Assembly: GCA_015487615.1 (NCBI GenBank)
Contig: WFPJ01000135.1
Coordinates: forward strand, 1 to 32,974
DNA: 32,974 bases
Reading direction: 5' to 3'
DNA from: Aquificales bacterium
GTDB taxonomy: Bacteria > Aquificota > Aquificia > Aquificales > Aquificaceae
Position numbers and translations under genes: made by a program
Shown: positions 7,319 through 15,579 of the stretch, in pieces
Layout: the number at the start of each line of letters is the position of its first letter
Position numbering within the stretch: the stretch's first letter is position 1
Notes under the pieces: model-generated
Databases searched by the model: none
Told to the model about the DNA's origin: nothing
Seen by the model: the letters and a program-made list of their open reading frames with translations, nothing else

Positions 7319-8481
7319 AACTTTAAACGGCTGATCCTCTCAGCCGCCTCCAATAATCTATCGGTGGGCACCGTAAGGGATATTCTAAAATAACCTTCTC
7401 CATACTCACCAAATCCGTTACCGGGTGTACACACAATACCCGCCTCATCTAATAATTTAGCAACAAATTGGGCGGAAGTAAATCCCTCAGGTACCTTTAT
7501 CCAGAGGTAAAAGGTAAAGTCTGATTTATATATCTCAAGCCCTGCACTTTCAAGGGCTTCAACCATAGCCTTTTTCCTTTCTTTATAGATTTTCCTTATA
7601 CTGTTAACAACATCATCTCCAAGTTCAAGGGCTGCTATACCCGCCTCCTGAACAACCTGAAACTGCCCGGAATCTATGTTAGTTTTGACCTTTCCAAGGG
7701 CGGATATTAGTTCTCTGTTGCCAACAGCCATACCTATTCTCCAACCGGTCATATTATATGTCTTGGAAAGGGAATGAAACTCTATAGCCACATCCTTTGC
7801 ACCTTCAACTTCAAGAATGGAAACAGGTTTCTCATCCCCCGTGTATATTTCTGAATAAGCAAAATCAGAAGCCACAATTATGTTATTCTTCTTTGCCCAA
7901 TCCACCAGCTTTTTATAAAAGTCCTTAGTAGCCTTGGCACTTGTGGGATTGTTTGGATAGTTTATCCATATAATCTTTGCACGCTTTACCACCTCTTCAG
8001 GTATTGAATCAATATCCGGAAGAAAGTTATTCTTTTCCAAAAGGGGTATCTTGTAAACCTCCCCACCCGCAAACATGGTTCCTATTGAATAAACAGGGTA
8101 TGCAGGATCGGGACATAGAACGACATCGCCCTTGTCAATAAAGGCAAGGGGGAAATGGGCAATTCCTTCCTTTGATCCTATGAGGGTTATCACTTCTCCG
8201 GAAGGGTCAAGATCAACACCGAACCTCCTTTTATACCACCGCGCGACCGCCTCTCTGAATGCCATCATTCCAACATACGAAGGGTACCTATGATTTTCTG
8301 GCTTTTCCAAAGCCTTTTTTGCTGCTTCAACTATGGGTTCCGGTGTAGGCATATCCGGGTCTCCCACACCCAAATCAATAACATCAACTCCCTTATCTAT
8401 CTTCTCTTGTTTTTTCCTGTCAATCTCTGCAAAGAGATAAGGGGGTAATTTTCTTATTCTCTCCGCAAGTGTAAATTTCAT
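7315..8481 (-). CDS. dapL: LL-diaminopimelate aminotransferase (DapL-type class I aminotransferase)
   Basis: 388 residues from the chosen start. PLP-dependent fold-type I enzyme that converts tetrahydrodipicolinate plus glutamate directly to LL-diaminopimelate, for lysine and peptidoglycan. It shows DLGVGDPDMPTPEP near the N-terminus, NYPNNPTSA, and the PLP-lysine segment SLSKTYNMTGWRIG typical of DapL-type enzymes. The frame is open upstream to 8553, but I chose the ATG at 8481. It has a strong AAGGAGGTGG five bases upstream, begins MKFTLAERIRKLPPYLFAEI as family members do, and the extension would cover the promoter. A related aspartate or alanine aminotransferase is the main alternative. 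It is translationally coupled to the CBS/Cache-like protein. Confidence 0.85.
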   Translation of the reverse strand: MKFTLAERIRKLPPYLFAEIDRKKQEKIDKGVDVIDLGVGDPDMPTPEPIVEAAKKALEKPENHRYPSYVGMMAFREAVARWYKRRFGVDLDPSGEVITLIGSKEGIAHFPLAFIDKGDVVLCPDPAYPVYSIGTMFAGGEVYKIPLLEKNNFLPDIDSIPEEVVKRAKIIWINYPNNPTSAKATKDFYKKLVDWAKKNNIIVASDFAYSEIYTGDEKPVSILEVEGAKDVAIEFHSLSKTYNMTGWRIGMAVGNRELISALGKVKTNIDSGQFQVVQEAGIAALELGDDVVNSIRKIYKERKKAMVEALESAGLEIYKSDFTFYLWIKVPEGFTSAQFVAKLLDEAGIVCTPGNGFGEYGEGYFRISLTVPTDRLLEAAERISRLKL

Positions 8482-8485
8482 AAAC

Positions 8486-8495
8486 CCACCTCCTT
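8486..8495 (-). promoter_or_regulatory. Shine-Dalgarno site deciding the dapL start
   Basis: The minus strand reads AAGGAGGTGG here, ending four bases before the ATG at 8481-8479. It is the reason to reject the 24-codon longer reading frame that starts at 8553. Confidence 0.8.
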
Positions 8496-8515
8496 GGAAT
8501 TTTAAGGGTCTATAT

Positions 8516-8544
8516 ATTGTACACGATATCGCTATATGGCACAA
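8516..8544 (-). promoter_or_regulatory. Sigma-70-type promoter of dapL
   Basis: On the minus strand TTGTGC (8544-8539) and TACAAT (8521-8516) are separated by 17 bases, a good vegetative promoter. Transcription would start near 8509, giving a leader of about 27 nt that contains the dapL ribosome-binding site. Its -35 hexamer lies on top of the -24 element of the opposite-strand sigma-54 promoter, so the two may exclude each other. Confidence 0.6.
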
Positions 8545-8552
8545 AAATTGCA
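8537..8552 (+). promoter_or_regulatory. Sigma-54 (RpoN) -24/-12 promoter of the nitrate operon
   Basis: The sequence TGGCAC-AAAAA-TTGCA is an essentially exact match to the RpoN consensus TGGCAC-N5-TTGCW. The invariant GG (8538-8539) and GC (8550-8551) are ten bases apart as required. Counting from the -12 C places transcription start near 8563, only about four bases before the ATG at 8567. Downstream genes are a PII protein, nitrate transporter and nitrate reductase, the classical RpoN/NtrC class of targets. No clear NtrC-type enhancer palindrome is visible in the adjacent 100 bases, which lie inside dapL. Confidence 0.8.
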
Positions 8553-8566
8553 AAAATTTAATCAGG

Positions 8567-9187
8567 ATGGTGGAAATACTATCTATAGTAAGGAAAGAAA
8601 TGGCAATCCATCTGAAGGATAAACTTTATGAGAAAGATATATATTTCCACTTCTGGCATGTAAAGGGAAGAGGAAAAGAAGGAGGACTTAAATATAGGGG
8701 ATTTTTAAGAGAAAAAACAGCAATGGTTTTCTTACCGAAGGTAGCCTTTTCCATATTCACTGATGAAGAAAAAAAAGAGGAAATTATAAACACAATTATT
8801 GAAACCGTTCATACAGGTAGCTACGGAGACGGGAAGATATTTGTTTTCAATAAGAAGGAGGGTGCAAATATGAAAATGATAAAGGCAATAATAAGACCAG
8901 AAAAGCTTTACGATCTTATATCCGCACTTGAGAAAGCAGGCTTTAAAGCATTAACTACTTGGGATGTAATAGGACGCGGTAAAGAGGGAGGAGTACAGGT
9001 AGGAGAAAGAAGCTACAACGAGCTTGTGAAGACAATGGTACTGATCGGGGTTGAAGACAAAGACAAAGACAAAGTTGTAGATGTAATTACAAAAGTGTGT
9101 AACACAGGTGTTTATGGAGACGGAAAGATTTTCGTGTGTGATATCTCAGAGGTATGGACCATAAGGACCAAGAGGAGGGAGCTCTGA
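8567..9187 (+). CDS. Tandem PII signal-transduction protein (two PII domains fused)
   Basis: 206 residues with two PII (GlnB/GlnK/NifI) folds. Domain 1 (1-97) runs from EILSIVRK through a T-loop (VKGRGKEGGLKYRG...FLPK) to the B-loop TGSYGDGKIFVF. Domain 2 (100-206) starts MKMIKAIIRPEKLYDLI, has DVIGRGKEGGVQVGERSYNE, then TGVYGDGKIFVCDISEVWTIRT. Both keep the ATP-binding GDGKIFV loop. The usual uridylylation motif (RGAEY) is not kept in either; domain 1 reads RGFLREK. The EVWTIRT tail of domain 2 recalls NifI1, and FLPK in domain 1 recalls NifI2/GlnB. It probably senses ATP/ADP and 2-oxoglutarate and controls the coupled transporter or reductase. Its first strand requires the ATG at 8567. Confidence 0.88.
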   Translation: MVEILSIVRKEMAIHLKDKLYEKDIYFHFWHVKGRGKEGGLKYRGFLREKTAMVFLPKVAFSIFTDEEKKEEIINTIIETVHTGSYGDGKIFVFNKKEGANMKMIKAIIRPEKLYDLISALEKAGFKALTTWDVIGRGKEGGVQVGERSYNELVKTMVLIGVEDKDKDKVVDVITKVCNTGVYGDGKIFVCDISEVWTIRTKRREL

Positions 9188-10608
9188 TGGTAAGTGAGAT
9201 AATATCCGCAGTCAAAAAGGGGAATCCAAAAGCACTCTTTGCCTCCTTCATTTACTTTGACCATTCCTTCAGTATATGGTTGCTACTAGGTGCATTAGGA
9301 CCTTTTATAGCGGAGTACTTTAATCTGTCAGGAGCCCAAAAGGGATTTATGGTTGCTATACCTGTTATATCCGCTGCTATCTTCAGGATAAATTTTGGCC
9401 ACATGTTTCAGTACATAAACGGGAAGTATATAGCCGTAGGGGGGATATTACTTTCCTCTGTACCTCACATATACATGTTGATTAAGGGATTCAACATAAC
9501 TTACGAAGATCTTCTTTGGATGGGTGTATTCTTGGGAGTAGCAGGTGCGAGCTTTGCCATAGCCCTTCCCATGGCGGGAAGTAATTATCCTAAAGAAGTT
9601 CAAGGACTCGTACTCGGGCTTGCTGCAGCAGGTAACATAGGTGCAGTGCTTGACGGTATTCTCTTTCCTCCCATAGCAAAGGCAATAGGATGGCAATATA
9701 CCTTTGTAATATCCATACTGCTTCTTCTCATAGCCTTAATTTTTGTAATCTTGTGGGCGGAAGACAAAACACCCAAGAACGAAGGAAACAAAATTTACCC
9801 CGTTTTAGCATTCTTTTCAACCTTAGGCTTTATGGTCTTACTCGCTATAGGATTCCAAAAGGAGTGGTTCGGAGTAGGAGGTAATATAGGCAAACTACTT
9901 ATTCCGATCCTTGGATCCATATTCGGTATCCTCTTTATGCCTCTTGCCTTCAAAAAAGTTTTCCTTGAAAGGGATACATGGGTGCTTATGCTTGCCTATT
10001 CAATAACCTTTGGCGGATTCGTTGGCATGTCATCTTATATAGCCATGCTTCTTAGAGATGTTTATACAATCTCAAAGGTTGAAGCTGGAATACTTATGTC
10101 CGTCTTCGCCTTTACCGGCGCCATGATAAGACCACTCGGGGGATACATAGCGGACAAGATAAGCGGTGCAACAGCCCTAATATTTTTCCTTGGGGGTATA
10201 TCACTAATAAACTTTATATTTTTCCTTATAACACCACCCCTCATTTTGGGAATATTACTTTTCCTTTTACTGTATACCTTCTACGGTCTAGGCAACGGTG
10301 CGGTGTTTCAGCTTGTACCTCACAGATGGCCTCATCAGACTGGTCTTATGACAGGAATTATAGGAGCTGCGGGAGGTATAGGCGGTTTTTATCTGCCCAC
10401 AGTAAATGGTATAGTCTTTGAGGCAACAGGTAGCTACAATCTTGCATTTGCCCTGTTCGGCGTCATAGGAATATTGTGCTTAGTATTTGTTAAGATGTTG
10501 CATGCAAAGTGGATGGAGTGGGCTTATGTCAGATACGATTATGAAAAGGATCAACTTGTAGGCATAGATCCAAAGAGTGGGAGGGTGTTGATGGAAATAG
10601 GAGATTAG
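9187..10608 (+). CDS. Nitrate/nitrite MFS transporter (NarK/NrtP family)
   Basis: 473 residues and about twelve hydrophobic helices. The N-terminal half has GVFLGVAGASFAIALPMA followed by SNYPKEVQGLVLGLAAAG. The C-terminal half has the second nitrate signature GIIGAAGGIGGFYLPTVNG. These are diagnostic of NarK/NrtP nitrate uptake or nitrate/nitrite exchange proteins in the inner membrane. The start is the ATG at 9187, which overlaps the PII stop as TGATG and follows the site AGGAGGGA at 9173-9180. The in-frame ATG at 9154 would force a 34-nt overlap and has no such site. Position between a PII protein and an assimilatory reductase argues for nitrate import, with PII gating by 2-oxoglutarate a reasonable inference. 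The C-terminal tail of about 35 residues is cytosolic. Confidence 0.9.
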   Translation: MVSEIISAVKKGNPKALFASFIYFDHSFSIWLLLGALGPFIAEYFNLSGAQKGFMVAIPVISAAIFRINFGHMFQYINGKYIAVGGILLSSVPHIYMLIKGFNITYEDLLWMGVFLGVAGASFAIALPMAGSNYPKEVQGLVLGLAAAGNIGAVLDGILFPPIAKAIGWQYTFVISILLLLIALIFVILWAEDKTPKNEGNKIYPVLAFFSTLGFMVLLAIGFQKEWFGVGGNIGKLLIPILGSIFGILFMPLAFKKVFLERDTWVLMLAYSITFGGFVGMSSYIAMLLRDVYTISKVEAGILMSVFAFTGAMIRPLGGYIADKISGATALIFFLGGISLINFIFFLITPPLILGILLFLLLYTFYGLGNGAVFQLVPHRWPHQTGLMTGIIGAAGGIGGFYLPTVNGIVFEATGSYNLAFALFGVIGILCLVFVKMLHAKWMEWAYVRYDYEKDQLVGIDPKSGRVLMEIGD

Positions 10609-10611
10609 GAT

Positions 10612-12588
10612 ATGGAATTTCAATGTCCCTACTGCGGAGTAGGTTGCGGATTGTATATAGATGAAAAGGGTAAAGTTAAAGGAAATCCTGAACACCCAGC
10701 AAATAGAGGCGATATTTGTAAAAAGCCTCTCTATCTTCCCAAGATATATGACAAGGATAGAATACTTAAACCGTATATAAGACAAGGAAAAGAATTGTAT
10801 GAAAGTAATTGGGAAGAAGTTTATGAAATTATCATAAATAAGCTAATTAGTTTATCACCTGATGAAATGTACTTCTATATCTCCGGTCAACTTATGACCG
10901 AAGAATCTTACATCATTAATAAATTTGTTAAGGGATTTTTAAAAACGAACAACATAGACTCAAACTCAAGACTATGCATGGCTTCAGCGGTTACCGCCTA
11001 TAAACTTGCCTTCGGATCAGACGGTGTACCCTGCTGTTATGAAGATATAGACGATGCGGACACTTTTATATTTATAGGTTCAAATGCAGCAATTTCTCAT
11101 CCTGTTCTATTCAAAAGGGTTTTAAACAGAAGAAGAAAGGAAGAAAAAGCCCTCATAGTTACAATAGATCCTTATGAAACGGAAACAGCGAGAAAAAGCG
11201 ATATATACATACAAATAAGAGCTGGGACTGATACAGCCCTTTTGAACTCAGTGCTATATATACTTTACGAAAAAGGTTGGATTGACTACGAATTCGTATT
11301 TAAATACACGGAAGGCTTTGAAGAAGCCATAGAAGAAGCAAAGAAATTTCCACCTGATGTTGCAAGTGAAATATGTGATATTGAAGTCTCTGATATATAT
11401 CTGCTTGCAAATATCTTTCGTAAAAGCAGAAAACTTATTTCCTTCTGGTGTCAAGGTCTTAATCAATCGGTAAATGCTGTTATGAAGAACTTAGCTCTCA
11501 TAAATCTGCACTTGGCAACAGGAAGATTGAACGGAAAGGGATGCCCCTTTTCACTTACTGGACAGCCCAATGCAATGGGAGGCAGGGAAGTAGGCTATCT
11601 TTCCAACGGACTTCCTGGATATAGGGATGTAAGAAATGAAGAAGATAGAAAGTTTATAGAAAACTTCTGGGGAGTAAGCGGTATAAAAGAAAAACCTGGA
11701 CCAACAATCACGGAAGCAATTGATCTTATACTAGAAGGTAAGATAAAGTTCCTTTGGGTCGTATGTACAAATCCCGCTGTATCTTTGCCCAATTTGAACA
11801 AGGTACATAGGGCATTAGATAGAGTATTTCTTGTTGTTCAAGACGCTTATTGGAATGATACAACCGAGTTTGCGGATATTATACTTCCCGCTAGTACCTT
11901 AGGTGAAAAGGAAGGTACAATGACTGGATCGGATAGGACCTTAACTTTCTGCGGTAAATTCAGGAAAGCACCGGGTGTTGCAAAACCAGACTGGCTTATA
12001 TTCAAAGAGCTGGCTATTAAAATGGGATTCCTAGCTTTTGACTATGAATCGGTAGAGGATATATTCAATGAATTCAAAAAAACCACAAAGGGAAGGTTGT
12101 GTGATATATCTTCCTTGAATTATGAAAGTTTACCCGCAAGGTGGGGAAGAAGATGGTTATATGAAGATCTAAAATTCCCCACCGACTCCGGTAAGGCTAA
12201 ATTCCATCCTGTTACACTTCATATACCCAAGGAAAACGGAAGATTTATAATGATAACGGGAAGATTAAAAAATCAATGGCATACCATGACAAAAACGGGT
12301 AAGTCACAAGAACTTTTGAAAGGTGAGGTTCCTCCCTTTATAATAATGAATCCCGAAGATGCAAAAGAGCTCAATATACAAGAAGGTGATAAAGTGACCA
12401 TAGTATCGGACAGGGGAAATACGGAAAGGATAGTAAGATACGGAAATGTAAAAAGAGGACACATATTTGCCCCCTTCGGATATCCTGCAGAATTCGGCAA
12501 TCCCGTTAACGTACTTGTAAGCGACAGGGTTGACCCCTTGTCAAAAGAGCCTGATCTTAAATATACGGGAGTTGATATCATAAAATAG
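10612..12588 (+). CDS. Assimilatory nitrate reductase, molybdopterin catalytic subunit (NarB/NasC-like)
   Basis: 658 residues of the DMSO-reductase superfamily. The N-terminal [4Fe-4S] motif has Cys 5, 8, 12 and 36, followed by Lys38, as in NarB/NapA/Fdh. The candidate Mo ligand is Cys122 in SRLCMASAV, the Nap/Nas form rather than selenocysteine. TGQPNAMGGREVG and the final molybdopterin-binding domain (GRLKNQWHTMTKTG ... FAPFGYP) are present. There is no Tat signal, so it is cytosolic. There is no C-terminal BFD-type iron-sulfur extension and no FAD partner, which suggests ferredoxin as donor (inference). It starts three bases after the transporter stop and is third in the RpoN-type operon. 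No nitrite reductase is present in the window. A formate dehydrogenase is possible on sequence alone but unlikely in this context. Confidence 0.88.
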   Translation: MEFQCPYCGVGCGLYIDEKGKVKGNPEHPANRGDICKKPLYLPKIYDKDRILKPYIRQGKELYESNWEEVYEIIINKLISLSPDEMYFYISGQLMTEESYIINKFVKGFLKTNNIDSNSRLCMASAVTAYKLAFGSDGVPCCYEDIDDADTFIFIGSNAAISHPVLFKRVLNRRRKEEKALIVTIDPYETETARKSDIYIQIRAGTDTALLNSVLYILYEKGWIDYEFVFKYTEGFEEAIEEAKKFPPDVASEICDIEVSDIYLLANIFRKSRKLISFWCQGLNQSVNAVMKNLALINLHLATGRLNGKGCPFSLTGQPNAMGGREVGYLSNGLPGYRDVRNEEDRKFIENFWGVSGIKEKPGPTITEAIDLILEGKIKFLWVVCTNPAVSLPNLNKVHRALDRVFLVVQDAYWNDTTEFADIILPASTLGEKEGTMTGSDRTLTFCGKFRKAPGVAKPDWLIFKELAIKMGFLAFDYESVEDIFNEFKKTTKGRLCDISSLNYESLPARWGRRWLYEDLKFPTDSGKAKFHPVTLHIPKENGRFIMITGRLKNQWHTMTKTGKSQELLKGEVPPFIIMNPEDAKELNIQEGDKVTIVSDRGNTERIVRYGNVKRGHIFAPFGYPAEFGNPVNVLVSDRVDPLSKEPDLKYTGVDIIK

Positions 12589-12595
12589 AAGGACT

Positions 12596-13270
12596 ATGTT
12601 TGGAATTAATATTCAAGAAGCAATACTTACAATACCTGCCCTTATGATAGCGGTAATTCTGCATGAGGTAGCCCATGGATGGGTAGCATATAAGATGGGA
12701 GACCCAACCGCAAAGCTTTCTGGAAGGATAACCCTTAACCCTATACCTCATATTGATCCATTGGGAACAATCATCCTACCTGGTTTATTTATCCTCATAA
12801 ACTCCCCTATTCTCTTCGGATGGGCGAAACCAGTTCCCATAAATCCTATGAACTTTAAAGACCTTAGGCGGGGAACATTCTTTGTATCAATAGCAGGCGT
12901 CGTTACAAATATATTTTTGGCGGTTATTTTCGGGGCGCTTTATAGGATAATAACGGGGATGATTTACTCCGCGGATGCGAATATAGCCCATAGCTTACTT
13001 ATACCCCTCGCAATATTTTGTGCAAAGTCAGTTCTTATAAACCTTATCCTAGCACTCTTTAACATAATACCCATACCTCCACTGGACGGAAGCAGGGCGT
13101 TAATGAGTTTTCTATCGCTAAAATATTGGGAAGCCTTTTACAGAATGGAGATGTACGGGTTCCTAATAATAAGCATACTCCTTTTTACTGGAATACTCGG
13201 AAAGATAATATATCCTCCACTTGTATTTTTATATGATCTTATTCTTGGAAAAAGTTTATTTTTACTTTAA
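12596..13270 (+). CDS. Site-2-type intramembrane zinc metalloprotease (M50 family)
   Basis: 224 residues, mostly transmembrane. The zinc-binding HEVAH is at residues 23-27 within a membrane helix, and the second motif NIIPIPPLDGSRAL supplies the Asp ligand, both as in site-2 proteases. It is the short form without PDZ or CBS domains, common in thermophiles and usually annotated 'site-2 protease family'. It would cut membrane-embedded substrates such as anti-sigma factors or signal-peptide remnants; the actual target is unknown. AGAAGGA precedes the ATG, and the start is eight bases after the nitrate reductase stop, so it may be read through from the nitrate operon without being functionally linked. 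Confidence 0.9.
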   Translation: MFGINIQEAILTIPALMIAVILHEVAHGWVAYKMGDPTAKLSGRITLNPIPHIDPLGTIILPGLFILINSPILFGWAKPVPINPMNFKDLRRGTFFVSIAGVVTNIFLAVIFGALYRIITGMIYSADANIAHSLLIPLAIFCAKSVLINLILALFNIIPIPPLDGSRALMSFLSLKYWEAFYRMEMYGFLIISILLFTGILGKIIYPPLVFLYDLILGKSLFLL

Positions 13271-13282
13271 TATTATTGTGTA

Positions 13283-14653
13283 ATGAGGGCTATTTTTGAT
13301 AAAAGACTTATTGAAAAATACGATAAAGCAGGTCCAAGGTACACAAGCTATCCCCCCGCAACCGAATTTACGGAAGAGGTAACCTACGAAGATTACGAAG
13401 TTAAACTTAAAGAGAGTAATGAGAGGAAAACGCCCTTATCACTTTACTTCCATATACCTTTTTGTGAAAGTGCATGTTGGTTCTGCGGATGTAATGTGAT
13501 AATATCCCACAGGAAGGATGTAACAAGACCCTACCTTGAATTCATGTACAAAGAAATGGACATGCTTTCGGAAATAATAGATACCTCAAGAAAGGTTATA
13601 CAGCTACACTGGGGAGGAGGTACACCCAACTTCTTAAGTAACGAAGAGATAAGGGAACTTATGGGAGAGATCAAGAAAAGATTTAACATTGATCCGGATG
13701 GAGAGATAAGCATAGAGATAGATCCCAGATATCTAAGCGAAGGTCAGCTTGAAACCATAAGGGAAGTTGGATTTAACCGCATAAGCATGGGTGTTCAGGA
13801 CTTTGATGAGGAAGTACAAAAGGCTATAAACAGAATTCAAACGGAAGAATTAATGAAAGAGGTTATGGCAAAGCTCAGGGATCTCGGATTCTCAAGCATA
13901 AATATAGATCTCGTATACGGACTGCCTTACCAAACCTATGAAAAATTTGAAAAAACCATAGATAAAACTATTGAACTTTCACCTGACAGAGTAGCCGTAT
14001 TCAACTTTGCCTATGTACCTTGGCTAAAACCTCTTCAAAGGAAACTTGATCCCTCAACCTTGCCCCCTCCAGAAGAGAAGCTGAAGATATTAGAAATGAC
14101 TGTAGAAAAATTTCAGGATGCAGGTTATGTGTTCATAGGTATGGATCATTTCGCAAAGCCCGAAGATGAGCTTAGCATAGCCCAAAGGAAGGGCGAACTC
14201 TGGAGAAACTTCCAAGGTTACACGACAAAGAAAGGAGTTGAGCTAATAGGTATAGGAGCCACATCCATAGGAATGCTTTACGATGCCTACTTCCAAAACT
14301 ACAAAACAACACGGGCTTATTATAATGCCCTAAGGGAAGATCGCCTTCCCATTATGAGGGGTTACATACTCAATGAAGATGATATTATAAGAAGGGAAGT
14401 TATTATGGATCTTATGTGTAACCTTGGAGTTAGGTTCAAAAAGATTGAAGATATGTTCGGTATAAAATTTAAAGATTATTTTGAGAGGGAAATAAACGAA
14501 CTTGGGGAGATGGAAAGGGACGGTCTTATTAAAATTAGTGATGAATCTATTGATGTATTACCCCTGGGAAGATTGCTTATAAGGAATGTAGCAATGATAT
14601 TTGATGTACATACTAGAAACAAAAAAGAAGCAAGATTTTCAAGAACAATATGA
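13283..14653 (+). CDS. hemN: Oxygen-independent coproporphyrinogen III oxidase
   Basis: 456 residues, the normal HemN length. A radical-SAM enzyme that oxidatively decarboxylates two propionates of coproporphyrinogen III to give protoporphyrinogen IX without oxygen. The N-terminus [16 protein letters not shown] is the HemN-specific trip-wire region. The cluster motif is [16 protein letters not shown] (C-x3-C-x2-C-x-C). [21 protein letters not shown], and [12 protein letters not shown] follow in order. These features separate true HemN from the HemW look-alike, which lacks the RYTSYP element and the extra Cys. Twelve bases separate it from the upstream protease gene; no good Shine-Dalgarno site precedes the ATG. 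Its stop overlaps the next start as ATGA. The ferrochelatase gene lies separately at 25415-26365. Confidence 0.95.
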   Translation: MRAIFDKRLIEKYDKAGPRYTSYPPATEFTEEVTYEDYEVKLKESNERKTPLSLYFHIPFCESACWFCGCNVIISHRKDVTRPYLEFMYKEMDMLSEIIDTSRKVIQLHWGGGTPNFLSNEEIRELMGEIKKRFNIDPDGEISIEIDPRYLSEGQLETIREVGFNRISMGVQDFDEEVQKAINRIQTEELMKEVMAKLRDLGFSSINIDLVYGLPYQTYEKFEKTIDKTIELSPDRVAVFNFAYVPWLKPLQRKLDPSTLPPPEEKLKILEMTVEKFQDAGYVFIGMDHFAKPEDELSIAQRKGELWRNFQGYTTKKGVELIGIGATSIGMLYDAYFQNYKTTRAYYNALREDRLPIMRGYILNEDDIIRREVIMDLMCNLGVRFKKIEDMFGIKFKDYFEREINELGEMERDGLIKISDESIDVLPLGRLLIRNVAMIFDVHTRNKKEARFSRTI

Positions 14654-15579
14654 AAGAAGAAAAAACCCCCCTCCTTTCCGTAAAAGGAGTCACAAAAGTA
14701 TTTCATAACAGAAGGGGTATATTTAAAAAGGAAGAGATATACGCCCTTAAAGATATAAACCTTGAAATTTATGAAGGAGAAATTCTCGGATTGGTGGGAG
14801 AGTCCGGATCGGGTAAAACGACCCTAGGCAGAACAATCCTAAGACTTTACCATCCAGAAAGGGGAGAGATATATCTTAAAGGAAAAGATATATTCTCAAT
14901 GGGAAAAGAGTTTTGCAAAAGGGTCTCTGTAATATTCCAGGATCCGAGGACGTCTTTGAATCCCCGTATGACCATTAAAGAGATCATTGAAGAACCTCTT
15001 AAAATACACGGGTATGACAGAAGGGAAGAGAGGGTAAAGGAAGCCTTGGAGATGGTCAAATTGCCTATAAGTTTTATGAATAAAAAGCCAGAAGAACTCT
15101 CCGGTGGTCAGAGGCAGAGGGTTGCCATTGCAAGGGCTATAGTTCTTCAACCCGATCTTATAATAGCTGATGAACCCACTTCCTCACTTGATGTTGCTAC
15201 ACAGATTGAAATAATAAATCTGATAAAAAGTTTGAAAGAGAAGGGTATATCCTTCCTATTTATAACCCATGATCTGAGAACAGTGAGGAACATAAGCGAC
15301 AGGATTGCTGTCCTTTACCATGGTACAATCATGGAAATAGGTAGAACAAATGAAATCTTTGAAAACCCTCTTCACCCTTATACCAAATACTTACTTTCAA
15401 GTCTTCCTGTTTCACACCCCTCCAAAAGGGGTGAGGTTGAATCCGTTGAGGTTGAAGACAGGATACCAGAAAAAGGGTGTCCTTTCTACTACAAGTGCTT
15501 GTTAAAGGTAGAGGAATGTTCAAAAACAGTTAGGAGGAAAAACATAAATGGAAGATATGTGGTCTGCAATCTCTACTGA
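14650..15579 (+). CDS. ABC transporter ATP-binding protein, OppF/DppF type
   Basis: 309 residues with Walker [11 protein letters not shown]-loop [14 protein letters not shown], signature LSGGQRQR, Walker [13 protein letters not shown], and switch His in ITHDL. The [11 protein letters not shown]-loop and the Cys-bearing tail (CPFYYKC, then C residues after it) are typical of the peptide/nickel OppF/DppF subfamily, where the tail can bind a cluster. No OppD, permease or binding-protein gene lies next to it, so it must work with a transporter encoded elsewhere. It overlaps hemN by four bases (ATGA) and the next gene by 32 bases. Substrate cannot be inferred. Confidence 0.88.
   Translation: MKEEKTPLLSVKGVTKVFHNRRGIFKKEEIYALKDINLEIYEGEILGLVGESGSGKTTLGRTILRLYHPERGEIYLKGKDIFSMGKEFCKRVSVIFQDPRTSLNPRMTIKEIIEEPLKIHGYDRREERVKEALEMVKLPISFMNKKPEELSGGQRQRVAIARAIVLQPDLIIADEPTSSLDVATQIEIINLIKSLKEKGISFLFITHDLRTVRNISDRIAVLYHGTIMEIGRTNEIFENPLHPYTKYLLSSLPVSHPSKRGEVESVEVEDRIPEKGCPFYYKCLLKVEECSKTVRRKNINGRYVVCNLY

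Noticed and set aside
8525-8530. GATATC palindrome between dapL and the PII gene
   Set aside because: Too short to be called an operator and easily expected by chance in AT-rich DNA.
8482-8553. N-terminal extension of dapL by 24 codons
   Set aside because: It covers the -10/-35 elements and lacks a ribosome-binding site, while the ATG at 8481 has a strong one and matches the family start.
8600-8602. Alternative PII start at the internal ATG (residue 12)
   Set aside because: AAGGAAAG precedes it, and it would give a normal leader after the sigma-54 promoter. But it would delete the first beta-strand (EILSIVR) of the PII fold, so the ATG at 8567 is preferred.
9154-9186. Upstream ATG for the nitrate transporter
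   Set aside because: It overlaps the PII tail by 34 bases and adds polar residues (DHKDQEEG) before the first helix. The ATG at 9187 has AGGAGGGA and a TGATG coupling.
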